Origin: Bacteroidota bacterium
GTDB taxonomy: Bacteria; Bacteroidota; Ignavibacteria; Kapaibacteriales; UBA961
NCBI GenBank assembly: GCA_020852855.1
Contig: JADZAA010000104.1
Location: forward strand, 1 to 50,029
DNA length: 50,029 nucleotides
Direction of reading: 5' to 3'
In this document: positions 17,096-25,112 of the stretch, in pieces
Position numbering within the stretch: the stretch's first letter is position 1
How the letters are laid out: each line of letters opens with the position of its first letter
Notes under the pieces: model-generated
Databases searched by the model: none
The model's input: the letters and a program-made list of their open reading frames with translations, nothing else
Told to the model about the DNA's origin: nothing
Program-made: the position numbers and the translations under genes

Positions 17096-18322
17096 TTAGA
17101 ATGCGACGCTGACTCCACCGTAAACGGAGAAGATACTAAGGTCGTAAATCGGTTTACCGTCTATTCCCATGGTCTTGAATGGTTCGGCATTGGGGAATTT
17201 CGCGCTTAATTGTGTACGATACAGTTGTAGTTTGAGAACAACGTTATCATTGGCGCGGTATCCGAAGCCGCCGGAAATTCCGACAAGATTCTCTTTAAGA
17301 ACAGAACTGAAATTGTCCTTAAACGAATTGAATACTCCGTATACATAGAGTTGGTCGTTGATGTCGTATTGCAGCGAGGCAAAATAGAATAATTTATTCA
17401 TATCGCCTCCGAGCATTTGATTTGCTTTAATAACGGCCAACTGTGCATCTGTAAGAGTATAATTAACCATAATAAGTTCTGCGTTAAGCGTAAGGCCGCC
17501 GGTTGAATAGGATAAATCTGCACCGACACGCATACGAGGAATATCCCCGTTACCTACGCCTGGGCTGTTAAGCGTAGTGTCTGCGCGATGATTATCCGAA
17601 TCCATAGTTAAAGAAGCACCCAATTTCAAACCGCCGGAGCGAACACCCACGCGCGCACCGATAGTTTTAAGGGATACCAGGCTGGTTCCGGTAGCGTCCG
17701 GTCTGAATTCCATTGGCTTTTTATCCGAAACAATATAGGAATCTTCGGCTTCGCCCACATATACGGCATAGTCAATTTTGGAGTCGCCAGCCGGAAAGAA
17801 TCCATACGCTTGGACAAGTCCGCGTGAAGGCAAATAGTCTTCGGGAGGGAGCAAGCCGCTCAACGAAGTTTCATATACAAACGGCCTTATGATATACGGC
17901 AATAGCGGCATACGGTTGTATATTTCATATAAATTGTTGAATTGCGGCAGAAATAATCCCGCCTTGATGTTGAAAGAGTTTGAACCTTCATATTTTACGA
18001 AAGCTTCTTGCAAATTCAAACTTCCCCAGCCGCGGTCGCTCGAATACGAATTAACGAACTCAAGATTGACAAATGCGCCGAAATTATTGCCAAGATCTTT
18101 CGAGGCAAATATATTCGCTTGTTGCAACGAGAACACGCTATTATCAATGTTCATCTCCTGCGTTACCGCTCCGGGCATGGGCAGGGTTTGCTTCTGCGTT
18201 CTAAACGAATGCGTAGCGAAGCTTTGGAAAAATCCAAAAACTTCGATGTCACTTTGAGCAAATGATGGAACGGCGCATAATATTGCCATAACGGCTACGC
18301 CAAGAAAACGTAAAGACTTCAT
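17096..18322 (-). CDS. porin-like outer-membrane barrel
   Basis: 408 aa. Signal peptide MKSLRFLGVAVMAILCAVPSFA, then an N-terminal strand (IEVFGFFQSF) and regular amphipathic strands to a terminal phenylalanine (VYGGVSVAF), the usual barrel-assembly signal. Segments such as FGAFVNLEFVNSY, LQEAFVKYEG and FNIKAGLFLPQFN resemble general or phosphate-type porins. A tight ribosome site (GGAGGTAAAGT) precedes the ATG. It lies between the chemoreceptor and the PstS-like protein. Confidence 0.8.
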   Translation of the reverse strand: MKSLRFLGVAVMAILCAVPSFAQSDIEVFGFFQSFATHSFRTQKQTLPMPGAVTQEMNIDNSVFSLQQANIFASKDLGNNFGAFVNLEFVNSYSSDRGWGSLNLQEAFVKYEGSNSFNIKAGLFLPQFNNLYEIYNRMPLLPYIIRPFVYETSLSGLLPPEDYLPSRGLVQAYGFFPAGDSKIDYAVYVGEAEDSYIVSDKKPMEFRPDATGTSLVSLKTIGARVGVRSGGLKLGASLTMDSDNHRADTTLNSPGVGNGDIPRMRVGADLSYSTGGLTLNAELIMVNYTLTDAQLAVIKANQMLGGDMNKLFYFASLQYDINDQLYVYGVFNSFKDNFSSVLKENLVGISGGFGYRANDNVVLKLQLYRTQLSAKFPNAEPFKTMGIDGKPIYDLSIFSVYGGVSVAF

Positions 18323-18339
18323 ACTTTACCTCCACAAAA

Positions 18340-18369
18340 TAAAAAAATGCTGCGGAACGAACACCGCAG
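18340..18369 (-). terminator. intercistronic terminator-like hairpin
   Basis: On the minus strand, CTGCGG-tgttcgtt-CCGCAG is followed by CATTTTTTT. It sits 19 nt after the chemoreceptor stop and 18 nt before the porin-like start. This position would reduce rather than block read-through, or it may stabilise the downstream mRNA. Confidence 0.5.
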
Positions 18370-18388
18370 AGTATCTTTTGTTTAACAG

Positions 18389-20086
18389 CTATCGCCCTCG
18401 TAGTTGATGCTGCGTTGTTTGAGCGGAATACCCCCCGCTCGATACAGTAAAATTACCGATAATAGTTTGCAGATCTGACGTAAGTTTGTTCAAATCTTCG
18501 ATAGTGCGGGCGATTTCTCCTATGCTGCCCGACATTTCGATAGACGCAGACGACAATCCCTCGATATTGATAGCAATTTCTTGGCTGGTACATGCCTGCG
18601 TTTCCGAAGCCTGCGAAACCGTCAGAATAGTTGCCGTAACGCTATTGGTGCGTTCGCTTACTACTTGCAACGTTTCGCTTGTGCCGGACGACTCGCTTTG
18701 TATTTGGCGTATTTTATTTTGGATTTCCTTTGTGGCTTCGTGAGTGCGCTCGGAAAGTTTACGCACTTCATCGGCAACTACCGAGAAGCCCCGCCCTGCT
18801 TCACCCGCTCGTGCCGCTTCAATAGCGGCATTTAAAGCAAGCAGATTAGTTTGGTCGGTTATATCGCGAATAAGTGAGATAATTTCACCGATTTCTTCGC
18901 TGCTTTGCGCCAATGAAGCAACCCGTTCTCCTGATGCTTTCACCGCATTGAGTGCTTCATTAGCTTGGTCGCGCGCCTTTATTGACTGCTTGGTATTTTC
19001 AGTAATCGTATGCGACATTTCTACTACAGAATTGGCTATCGAACGCGATTGGCGGGATTGGTCATCGGCTGTGGCGGCCATTTCCGTACTTGCCGCACTA
19101 AGTTGAGTAGCTACGCTTGCAGCAGATTCAATGGCACTATTGACCTGCAACACTAAATTGCGAATATTGCTTACAGCCCGATTAAAACCATCGAAAAGTC
19201 GCCCGATTTCATCGTCGCTATTAACCGGAACGGCAACACCTAAATCGCCAAGCGCGAATTTCTCCATAGCCGCCAAGATTTCATTGATGCTGTCCGAAAG
19301 GTATTCTTGCTGATGCACCGAAACTTCGCGCGCTTTCTCCACTTGGTCAAGCAATGAATGTACGCGGTCGACCAACACATTATACGCACCGTATAATTTG
19401 GCTATAGTGTCGTCGCGCTCGGCTACGAGCTCCCGTGTAGTTTCGCCACGGCCGAATGCTTCCATTTCTTCCAGCATACGGCTAACCGATATATCAAGAT
19501 ATTTTCCTTCTGCGGCAGCCTCGCTATGTATACGTGCCGCTATTCTACGCATAATAAGAAGAATAATACCTACGCCTGCAACAAGTATTATTATATTCAT
19601 CAATGCGCCGTCGCGCACATCCAATGCCAACGTGTTGTTCGTCCCTTCCAACGAATAAACAACCGCTACACGACCGTATTTGGTACCGTCGGCTTTCGCA
19701 TCGACTGCAACGGTCAGAGTCCGTCCGTCCGAACTCGCCCCAAGCGATTTACCGACAGATTTCTTATCAATGGAGTATTTGACAGCCGAGTCTACAATGA
19801 TAGTATTTGTTTCGTCCAATACTGCTACATATACTACCGAAGTATCTTTCAAAGCATCGCGGAAAGCGTAATTAACCAAATCGAAATTGGAGTTTTTAAG
19901 AGCAAAAGCAGTAGAGGTGGCCAGGGCATTGCACTTGCTCTCAACGTATTTTTCAATGCCCGCCATTACAGACTTTTTCTGTTGTGACGGAAAATACGTC
20001 AATCCGAAAACTATGGGGATACAAAGAACAAGAGTGCTGACTGTTACTAACTGTACTGTTAGCGACGAACGGAACCAACGAAACAT
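18389..20086 (-). CDS. methyl-accepting chemotaxis protein
   Basis: 565 aa. TM1 is near residues 12-30. A periplasmic sensor of about 145 residues of the single-Cache kind follows ([20 protein letters not shown] ... [14 protein letters not shown]), then TM2 near 180-200 ([17 protein letters not shown]). A HAMP-like region and a second HAMP-like helix pair ([24 protein letters not shown]) follow. The cytoplasmic signalling tip has the invariant [19 protein letters not shown]. No CheB/CheR pentapeptide is seen at the C-terminus. It is first in the set with the porin-like and PstS-like genes. Confidence 0.93.
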   Translation of the reverse strand: MFRWFRSSLTVQLVTVSTLVLCIPIVFGLTYFPSQQKKSVMAGIEKYVESKCNALATSTAFALKNSNFDLVNYAFRDALKDTSVVYVAVLDETNTIIVDSAVKYSIDKKSVGKSLGASSDGRTLTVAVDAKADGTKYGRVAVVYSLEGTNNTLALDVRDGALMNIIILVAGVGIILLIMRRIAARIHSEAAAEGKYLDISVSRMLEEMEAFGRGETTRELVAERDDTIAKLYGAYNVLVDRVHSLLDQVEKAREVSVHQQEYLSDSINEILAAMEKFALGDLGVAVPVNSDDEIGRLFDGFNRAVSNIRNLVLQVNSAIESAASVATQLSAASTEMAATADDQSRQSRSIANSVVEMSHTITENTKQSIKARDQANEALNAVKASGERVASLAQSSEEIGEIISLIRDITDQTNLLALNAAIEAARAGEAGRGFSVVADEVRKLSERTHEATKEIQNKIRQIQSESSGTSETLQVVSERTNSVTATILTVSQASETQACTSQEIAINIEGLSSASIEMSGSIGEIARTIEDLNKLTSDLQTIIGNFTVSSGGYSAQTTQHQLRGR

Positions 20087-20202
20087 CGGTGTTCCTCAAA
20101 ATGTAGGCAATATATGGTTTAACGTATCGTTCTTAAATTAACATTATACGTTTGGTGCAACAGAAGTAATTTCCCCCTCCCCCGTTTAGTTCTGTCTTAT
20201 TA

Positions 20203-20210
20203 CAAAAATA
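20203..20210 (-). promoter_or_regulatory. -7 promoter element for the chemoreceptor set
   Basis: TATTTTTG on the minus strand, an exact TAnnTTTG match, about 117 nt upstream of the chemoreceptor ATG in the 297-nt divergent region. The -33 side is not clear. Confidence 0.45.
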
Positions 20211-20334
20211 CGGCAAGTTGGAAGATATTGTACATTTTTTTTATCAAGCAGATTAGATTATGGCTTACAGTCATATTTCATCATATCATCTCTAAAAAAA
20301 GGTATTCAATTACTTTTATTGTTAAAATTATGCT

Positions 20335-20342
20335 TATATTTG
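20335..20342 (+). promoter_or_regulatory. -7 promoter element for the DUF2249/RIC genes
   Basis: TATATTTG, an exact TAnnTTTG match, 42 nt upstream of the ATG. TTTA at 20314-20317 could be a -33 element with 17-nt spacing. Confidence 0.6.
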
Positions 20343-20364
20343 TACCATAATGTTCGTTTTGTTC

Positions 20365-20377
20365 ATCAATTTTTGAT
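20365..20377 (+). promoter_or_regulatory. small palindrome between promoter and DUF2249 start
   Basis: ATCAA-TTT-TTGAT lies downstream of the predicted transcription start and 7 nt before the ATG. The half-sites point opposite to an FNR/CRP site. It could be an operator for the Rrf2 regulator of this cluster or a start-site hairpin. Confidence 0.3.
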
Positions 20378-20383
20378 TGCATT

Positions 20384-20623
20384 ATGGAAACCAATGCGGA
20401 AAACATACTAAATGTAACCTTGATAGAGCCAAGGTTCAAACATTCCACTATTTTTGCCCGCTTCGACGAATTGAACGGTGGAGAAAGTCTGACTATTCAT
20501 AACGACCACGACCCTAAGTCGCTATATTATCAATTGCTTGCAGAGCGCGGCGATATTTTCGCTTGGGAATATCTTGAGCAAGGCCCCGAATGGTGGAAAG
20601 TGAAAATCAGCAAGAATAAATAA
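20384..20623 (+). CDS. stand-alone DUF2249 protein
   Basis: 79 aa, cytosolic, one complete DUF2249 domain with the family hallmarks LTIHNDHDPK, LYYQLLAERG and WEYLEQGPEWW. DUF2249 proteins are SirA/TusA-like small folds often found next to iron-centre repair and denitrification genes; their biochemistry is not settled. Its first 77 residues match the N-terminus of the next gene at 69 of 77 positions, so this is a recent duplication or a gene-conversion pair. The stop comes directly after the domain. A 61-nt gap with a hairpin separates it from the fusion gene. Confidence 0.88.
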   Translation: METNAENILNVTLIEPRFKHSTIFARFDELNGGESLTIHNDHDPKSLYYQLLAERGDIFAWEYLEQGPEWWKVKISKNK

Positions 20624-20629
20624 AAAACA

Positions 20630-20658
20630 GAATCGTTTATAAACAAAAAAAACGATTC
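20630..20658 (+). repeat. 9-bp inverted repeat between the two DUF2249 genes
   Basis: GAATCGTTT / AAACGATTC with an 11-nt A-rich loop, starting 6 nt after the stop codon. No T-run follows, so it is not a standard terminator. It may be an operator, an mRNA-end stabiliser or an attenuator. Confidence 0.5.
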
Positions 20659-20684
20659 ATTTACCAACTAACTCCAATTACCCG

Positions 20685-21638
20685 ATGGAAACAGCCACAG
20701 AGAACATCTTGAATGTAACCTTGATTGAACCAAGGTTCAAGCATCCCACAATTTTCTCCCGTTTTGACGAATTGAACGAAGGCGAAAGTTTGACCATTCA
20801 TAACGACCACGACCCTAAGCCGCTATATTATCAATTATTAGGCGAGCGCGGCGATATTTTCACTTGGGAATATCTTGAGCAAGGCCCCGAATGGTGGAAA
20901 GTAAAAATCAGCAAGCGCGTAATGGGCGCAGGCGGAGAAACTCTCGGAGAAATTGCCGCCAAAGATGTGCGCAAAGCACAAATCTTCAAAAAATACGGAA
21001 TAGACTTTTGTTGCGGCGGCAAAAAAACGGTAAAAGAAGCGTGTGCCGAAAAAGGTTTGGACGTAAAAACAGTAGAAGAAGAATTGCAAAAAGCCGATAA
21101 AGTCGAAAATGCACGTCCCTTGCCTTATAATGAATGGGAACTCGATTTTCTTGCCGACTATATCGTTAATATGCACCATGCATATCTCAAGAAAAATCTT
21201 CCCGATATTAAAGCGTATGCCTACAAGGTGATGCGAGTACATGGAGCGAATCATCCGGAATTGCTGAAAGTATATCAATTAACGGAAGATATAAGCTCCG
21301 AATTGACTGCACACATGCAAAAAGAGGAACATATTCTGTTTCCGTTTATCAAGCATTTGACATCTGTAAAAAACGGTACGCAAAAGCTTGAGCGAGGTGC
21401 GTTCGGAAGTGTGCAAAACCCGGTTTCCATGATGGAACATGAGCATAAAATGGTGGGCGATTATTTAGATGAGTTGCGCCAATGCACCAACGAATATACG
21501 TTGCCTCCCGATGCTTGCGCCAGCTACAGCCTGCTTTATAGAATGCTCGACGAAATGGAGGACGACGTGCATTTGCATATTCATTTAGAAAACAACATAC
21601 TTTTTCCCAAAGCCGTTAAATTGGAAAAAGAGTTGTAG
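20685..21638 (+). CDS. DUF2249-RIC fusion: di-iron iron-sulfur cluster repair protein
   Basis: 317 aa in three parts. Residues 1-78 are a DUF2249 domain nearly identical to the preceding gene. Residues ~84-135 are the ScdA N-terminal (DUF542) domain with the CCGG motif at 109-112. Residues ~160-315 are a hemerythrin-like four-helix bundle with iron ligands in NMHHAYL, HMQKEEHILFPF, MEHEHKMVG and HLHIHLENNILFP. YtfE/ScdA/RIC proteins restore Fe-S clusters damaged by NO or peroxide. The M at residue 80 marks where a stand-alone RIC would begin. No ribosome site is obvious. It is probably co-transcribed with the upstream gene and closed by the hairpin at 21701. Confidence 0.93.
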   Translation: METATENILNVTLIEPRFKHPTIFSRFDELNEGESLTIHNDHDPKPLYYQLLGERGDIFTWEYLEQGPEWWKVKISKRVMGAGGETLGEIAAKDVRKAQIFKKYGIDFCCGGKKTVKEACAEKGLDVKTVEEELQKADKVENARPLPYNEWELDFLADYIVNMHHAYLKKNLPDIKAYAYKVMRVHGANHPELLKVYQLTEDISSELTAHMQKEEHILFPFIKHLTSVKNGTQKLERGAFGSVQNPVSMMEHEHKMVGDYLDELRQCTNEYTLPPDACASYSLLYRMLDEMEDDVHLHIHLENNILFPKAVKLEKEL

Positions 21639-21700
21639 CAACTGCGCCGACATAGGCACACATTGACTCTGCCGGATTCAAGTTGTTCTTTATTGATGAG

Positions 21701-21733
21701 AGCGCGTTAGAATTACCGATTAGCGCGCTTTTA
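21701..21733 (+). terminator. probable terminator after RIC
   Basis: AGCGCG / CGCGCT stem with a 17-nt AT-rich loop, followed by TTTTATCTTTATT, 62 nt after the RIC stop. The stem is short, so termination may be partial. Confidence 0.55.
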
Positions 21734-21795
21734 TCTTTATTGAATAATTTTTCTGAAAATCAAACGTATTTCCGAATAGAACCTTTAACTGCGTA

Positions 21796-21803
21796 TATTT
21801 TTG
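21796..21803 (+). promoter_or_regulatory. -7 promoter element for the cupin-to-Rrf2 operon
   Basis: TATTTTTG, an exact TAnnTTTG match, 20 nt upstream of the cupin ATG. Confidence 0.55.
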
Positions 21804-21823
21804 CAATTCTTAAACTATGACTT

Positions 21824-22156
21824 ATGGAAGGTTATATTGGCAGAACCGAATGGAAAGAAGGAAGAGTAAAAAACTTTTTCGGTAAGGATTTGCTGTCTTT
21901 GGATAATGGATCGGTGAAATTAGTAAGGGTTGTTTCGCAGGCCATATATCCCGAACACATTCACCCCGACAGAACAGAATATGTTTATGTACTTAAAGGC
22001 TTCCCGAATTTTCAGATAGACCAAGAGGAGTTTTCGGCAAAGCCCGATGAATTCTACGTCTTTCCGTCAAAGGTGAAGCACGCAATTCGCAATTATTGCG
22101 ACAGCGAATGTCTGTTATTGGTTGGAAATATCAAAGATATTGACACCGGCTTATGA
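21824..22156 (+). CDS. small cupin-domain protein
   Basis: 110 aa, single cupin_2 barrel. Cupin motif 1 is seen as YPEHIHPDRTEYVYVLKG (metal-type His, His, Glu) and motif 2 as DEFYVFPSKVKHAIRN with the last His. Such proteins bind a metal or a small ligand; the function here is unknown. It is the first gene of a tightly packed five-gene operon and its last codon overlaps the next start (ATGA). Confidence 0.82.
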   Translation: MEGYIGRTEWKEGRVKNFFGKDLLSLDNGSVKLVRVVSQAIYPEHIHPDRTEYVYVLKGFPNFQIDQEEFSAKPDEFYVFPSKVKHAIRNYCDSECLLLVGNIKDIDTGL

Positions 22157-22965
22157 ATACTACCATTAACTCCGACACAAAAATTGCAGATATTCTTAGG
22201 TCGCATCCCGATGCATTGGAAGCAATAATAAGTATTTCGCCTAAATTTAATAAGCTTCGCAATCCATTATTAAGACGACTTATGGCTTCCCGAACGTCAA
22301 TAAGCATGGCAAGCAAAATCGGCGGATGTTCGGCAAATGATTTTTTCGACAAATTACAGCCGCTTGGATTTATTATTGACAGAACTATTGCGGCTGACGA
22401 CATGTCCGCACCGAGTACGGTGCCCGAGTTTCTAATTAATATTTCGGCCGATGACATTGTAGAATTAGACGTTCGCGAAATATTGGAATCCGGCAAGGAT
22501 CCGTTTAACTTAATACTTGAACACATCAAGCGTCTGAAAGCAAAACAAGTTCTAAAACTTATAAATAGCTTCGAGCCTATTCCGCTTATTCAATTATTGG
22601 AAAAAAAAGGATATAAAACATATTCGGAAGTCGTTAATGCAGATTTGGTTTTTACATATTTCTTTAACAGCGAACAAATTCCGGCTTATGAACAAGAACG
22701 GCTCGGCTCCGACGAGGATTGGGACGGCATTTCAGATAGGTTCAAGGACAAAATTGTAACAATTGATGTTCGGGCTTTGGAGATGCCGCTTCCGATGCTT
22801 ACGATTCTCGATTCATTAGAAAATCTGCCCGACGGGAAGGCACTTTACGTATATCACAAGCGCATACCTGTTTTTCTTTTGCCGGAATTGCAAGAGCGCA
22901 AATTTGAATACAGGATTAAAGAAATCAGCGACAGCGAAGTTCACCTTTTAATTTTCAAGCCTTAA
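22153..22965 (+). CDS. DUF1858 plus tandem DUF2249 domain protein
   Basis: 270 aa, cytosolic. Residues ~8-60 are a DUF1858 domain (TKIADILRSHPDALEAI), a helical module related to the ScdA N-terminal domain. Two TusA-like DUF2249 segments follow at ~105-175 (VELDVREILESGKDPFNLI) and ~200-270 (VTIDVRALEMPLPMLTILDSL). The catalytic cysteine of TusA is absent from both; Lys or Glu and Met stand in its place, so direct sulfur relay is unlikely. The start overlaps the cupin stop by four bases, and the stop directly abuts the next ATG, indicating translational coupling. Confidence 0.8.
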   Translation: MNTTINSDTKIADILRSHPDALEAIISISPKFNKLRNPLLRRLMASRTSISMASKIGGCSANDFFDKLQPLGFIIDRTIAADDMSAPSTVPEFLINISADDIVELDVREILESGKDPFNLILEHIKRLKAKQVLKLINSFEPIPLIQLLEKKGYKTYSEVVNADLVFTYFFNSEQIPAYEQERLGSDEDWDGISDRFKDKIVTIDVRALEMPLPMLTILDSLENLPDGKALYVYHKRIPVFLLPELQERKFEYRIKEISDSEVHLLIFKP

Positions 22966-24261
22966 ATGTTTGCGCCCTCTCTAAATTCAGATGCTGTAAA
23001 AACAACTTCTTACAAGGTTGTTTTGCCGTTTTATTTATATGCCTCTTTCTCGTTCCTAATCGCAACTATTTTCTTATTTGCTTCGAGCGAGGCTTTTCTG
23101 AATCATTACTTCCATCCACAAATTTTAGCCATCACGCATATAATGGCTTTGGGATGGGCTACAATGATTATTATCGGTGCCGGACATCAGCTTGTTCCGG
23201 TGCTTATCGAGGGAAAACTTTACAGCAATAAACTCGCTTACGCTTCTTTTGCACTTGCCGCCGTTGGAATACCCCTGCTTGTTCACGGATTTTATTTTTT
23301 CGATATGAACATGCCCGCAAAATGGGGCGGGCGATTTGTCGTATTTGCAATAATCGCTTATTTCATAAATGTTGTTGCAAGCGCGGCGGAAAGCAAAAGG
23401 AAAAATGTTCATTCGGTGTTTGTAATTACCGCGACGGCTTGGCTTCTCATTACTGCATTATTAGGCTTAGCATTAGTTTATAACTTTACTTACGATTTAT
23501 TGCCGCAAAATTCTTTTCATTATTTTTCAGTTCATGCACATATAGGAATAATCGGCTGGTTTCTCCTGCTGGTTATAGGAGTTGCTTCGCGTTTAATACC
23601 TATGTTTTTAATCTCAAAATATACAAATGTGCGATTGCTTTGGTTAATATTCGCATTAATTAACGGCGCATTATTATCTTATATTGTCATATTTTTTATT
23701 TTCCCAAATACAATATCGGCTTTTGTTTCCGTCGGTATGGTATTGGCCGCAGCCGTTTTATTTATTTTTTATTGTCACCAAGCCTATAAGCAACGATTGC
23801 GCCGGCAAGTAGATGAGCAAGTACGAATATCGTTGCTGTCGGCTTTTATGCTCCTGCTCCCGATTATTTTATTATTCGTAATTATTGCTTTGTCGTTTGC
23901 CGCATCAGGAGTGAAAAGCAATCTTATACTCGGCTACGGTTTTGTCGTTTTCTTTGGCTGGCTAACCGCTGTTATTCTCGGAATGACATTTAAAACTATG
24001 CCCTTTATCGTATGGAATAAAGTATACCGCCAACGCTCGGCCGCCGGCAAAACTCCGAACCCGAAGGATTTATTCGATAATTTAATTTTTAAGATAATGG
24101 GGGTTTTATATCTTGTCGGATTTACTCTGTTTACTTTCGGTATAATGGATTCGCAAATAATTTTTCTGAAATCGGGATCTGTTTTTTTAATATCCACATC
24201 GGTTCTGTATAATTGGAATGTCCTGAAAGTGTTTAATCATAAAGCCGTAACAATGCCATGA
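22966..24261 (+). CDS. polytopic membrane protein, heme-copper oxidase subunit I-like / NnrS-like
   Basis: 431 aa, about 12 membrane helices. Helix 2 carries ITHIMALGW and GAGHQLVPV; a central helix carries VHAHIGIIGWF and SRLIPMF. These helix-embedded histidines followed by GW and a P-x-F/V turn resemble those that hold heme or copper in CcoN, NorB and NnrS, but the full heme-copper histidine set is not recognisable. The protein may bind heme or copper and act in NO response; this is inferred from motifs and neighbours. The start directly follows the previous stop, and the stop overlaps the next start (ATGA). Confidence 0.65.
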   Translation: MFAPSLNSDAVKTTSYKVVLPFYLYASFSFLIATIFLFASSEAFLNHYFHPQILAITHIMALGWATMIIIGAGHQLVPVLIEGKLYSNKLAYASFALAAVGIPLLVHGFYFFDMNMPAKWGGRFVVFAIIAYFINVVASAAESKRKNVHSVFVITATAWLLITALLGLALVYNFTYDLLPQNSFHYFSVHAHIGIIGWFLLLVIGVASRLIPMFLISKYTNVRLLWLIFALINGALLSYIVIFFIFPNTISAFVSVGMVLAAAVLFIFYCHQAYKQRLRRQVDEQVRISLLSAFMLLLPIILLFVIIALSFAASGVKSNLILGYGFVVFFGWLTAVILGMTFKTMPFIVWNKVYRQRSAAGKTPNPKDLFDNLIFKIMGVLYLVGFTLFTFGIMDSQIIFLKSGSVFLISTSVLYNWNVLKVFNHKAVTMP

Positions 24262-24584
24262 ACATAGTGTCTAATGACGATACTAAATGTACCGCAGCTA
24301 TCACAAGCCTGAAAGAGGTGATTGACCCTGAAATAGGCCTGAACATAGTTGATTTGGGCCTGATTTATGCGGTAAATTTTATGGAAGAGGAAAAGCGAAT
24401 TATTTGTGTTATGACTTTAACAACCGAATATTGTCCGATGGGCGAATCCATTGTAGATAATACTCGCCAGGCATTACAGTCGTCATTTTCGGATTTCGGC
24501 ACAATAGAAGTTAATTTAACCTTTGACCCACATTGGAGCTATTCAATGATTTCGGAAGAAGGCAGAAAATTTTTAGGAAGATGA
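24258..24584 (+). CDS. MIP18-family Fe-S assembly factor, second paralog
   Basis: 108 aa, one MIP18 (DUF59) domain: VIDPEIGLNIVDLGLIYAV, the conserved cysteine C59 in TTEYCPMG, and LTFDPHWSYSMISEEGRKFLG at the C-terminus. It lacks the acidic N-terminal extension of the sufT paralog at 13289. Close relatives include PaaD and SufT. Its place inside an RIC/Rrf2 cluster suggests a role in reloading Fe-S clusters after damage. It overlaps the preceding stop by four bases and is 4 nt from the regulator. Confidence 0.88.
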   Translation: MNIVSNDDTKCTAAITSLKEVIDPEIGLNIVDLGLIYAVNFMEEEKRIICVMTLTTEYCPMGESIVDNTRQALQSSFSDFGTIEVNLTFDPHWSYSMISEEGRKFLGR

Positions 24585-24588
24585 GAAT

Positions 24589-25014
24589 ATGCTTAGCTTA
24601 ACTTGCAAGGCCTCTATAAAAGCAATGATTTATCTTAGCTCAAAAACGGAGGCAGAAAAAAAACCAAGCGTCATTGAAATTGCAGAGTTCATTAATGAGA
24701 ATGAACATACAGTCGGCAAACTCTTGCAGAAATTAGTGAAAAAAAAGATTATCAACAGCTCAAAAGGACCAAACGGAGGCTTCTACATAACGGAAACACA
24801 AAAAAATCAGCAGCTTATAAATATTATTTATGCCATAGACGGCAATGATGTTTTTGAACAATGCGGCTTGGGGTTGCGTAAATGTAACGATACCAGACCA
24901 TGCCCTTTTCACAACGACTTTAAACCCGTGCGAGAATTATTCAGAAAAGTATGCATAGAAAAACATATCAGCGATTTATCCGAAAATATGGTATATTCAA
25001 CATTCAAGTGTTGA
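24589..25014 (+). CDS. Rrf2-family transcriptional regulator (NsrR/IscR-like)
   Basis: 141 aa. An N-terminal winged helix (residues 1-70; SVIEIAEFINENEHTVGKLLQKL, then SSKGPNGGF in the wing) and three cysteines C92, C99 and C105 in the loop that binds an Fe-S cluster in NsrR and IscR. Cluster loss on NO exposure would change DNA binding, which suits control of the surrounding repair genes. It is last in the operon, 4 nt after the MIP18 gene, with AGGA upstream. NsrR versus IscR-like identity cannot be fixed from sequence alone. Confidence 0.88.
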   Translation: MLSLTCKASIKAMIYLSSKTEAEKKPSVIEIAEFINENEHTVGKLLQKLVKKKIINSSKGPNGGFYITETQKNQQLINIIYAIDGNDVFEQCGLGLRKCNDTRPCPFHNDFKPVRELFRKVCIEKHISDLSENMVYSTFKC

Positions 25015-25051
25015 GAATACCCGGCTGTGAATTTAAGCGTCAAAAAACTCA

Positions 25052-25059
25052 TATTTTTG
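25052..25059 (+). promoter_or_regulatory. -7 promoter element for the prolyl oligopeptidase
   Basis: TATTTTTG, an exact TAnnTTTG match, 53 nt upstream of the ATG. Confidence 0.55.
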
Positions 25060-25112
25060 CATTAAAATCATATCGGCCATAGCCGACATTTTCTAATTTA
25101 CGGGATACGTCA

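Noticed and set aside
20365-20377. FNR/CRP-type site upstream of DUF2249
   Set aside because: The half-sites are in the reverse order (ATCAA...TTGAT) with a 3-nt gap, so it does not match TTGAT-N4-ATCAA. It is kept only as an unassigned palindrome.
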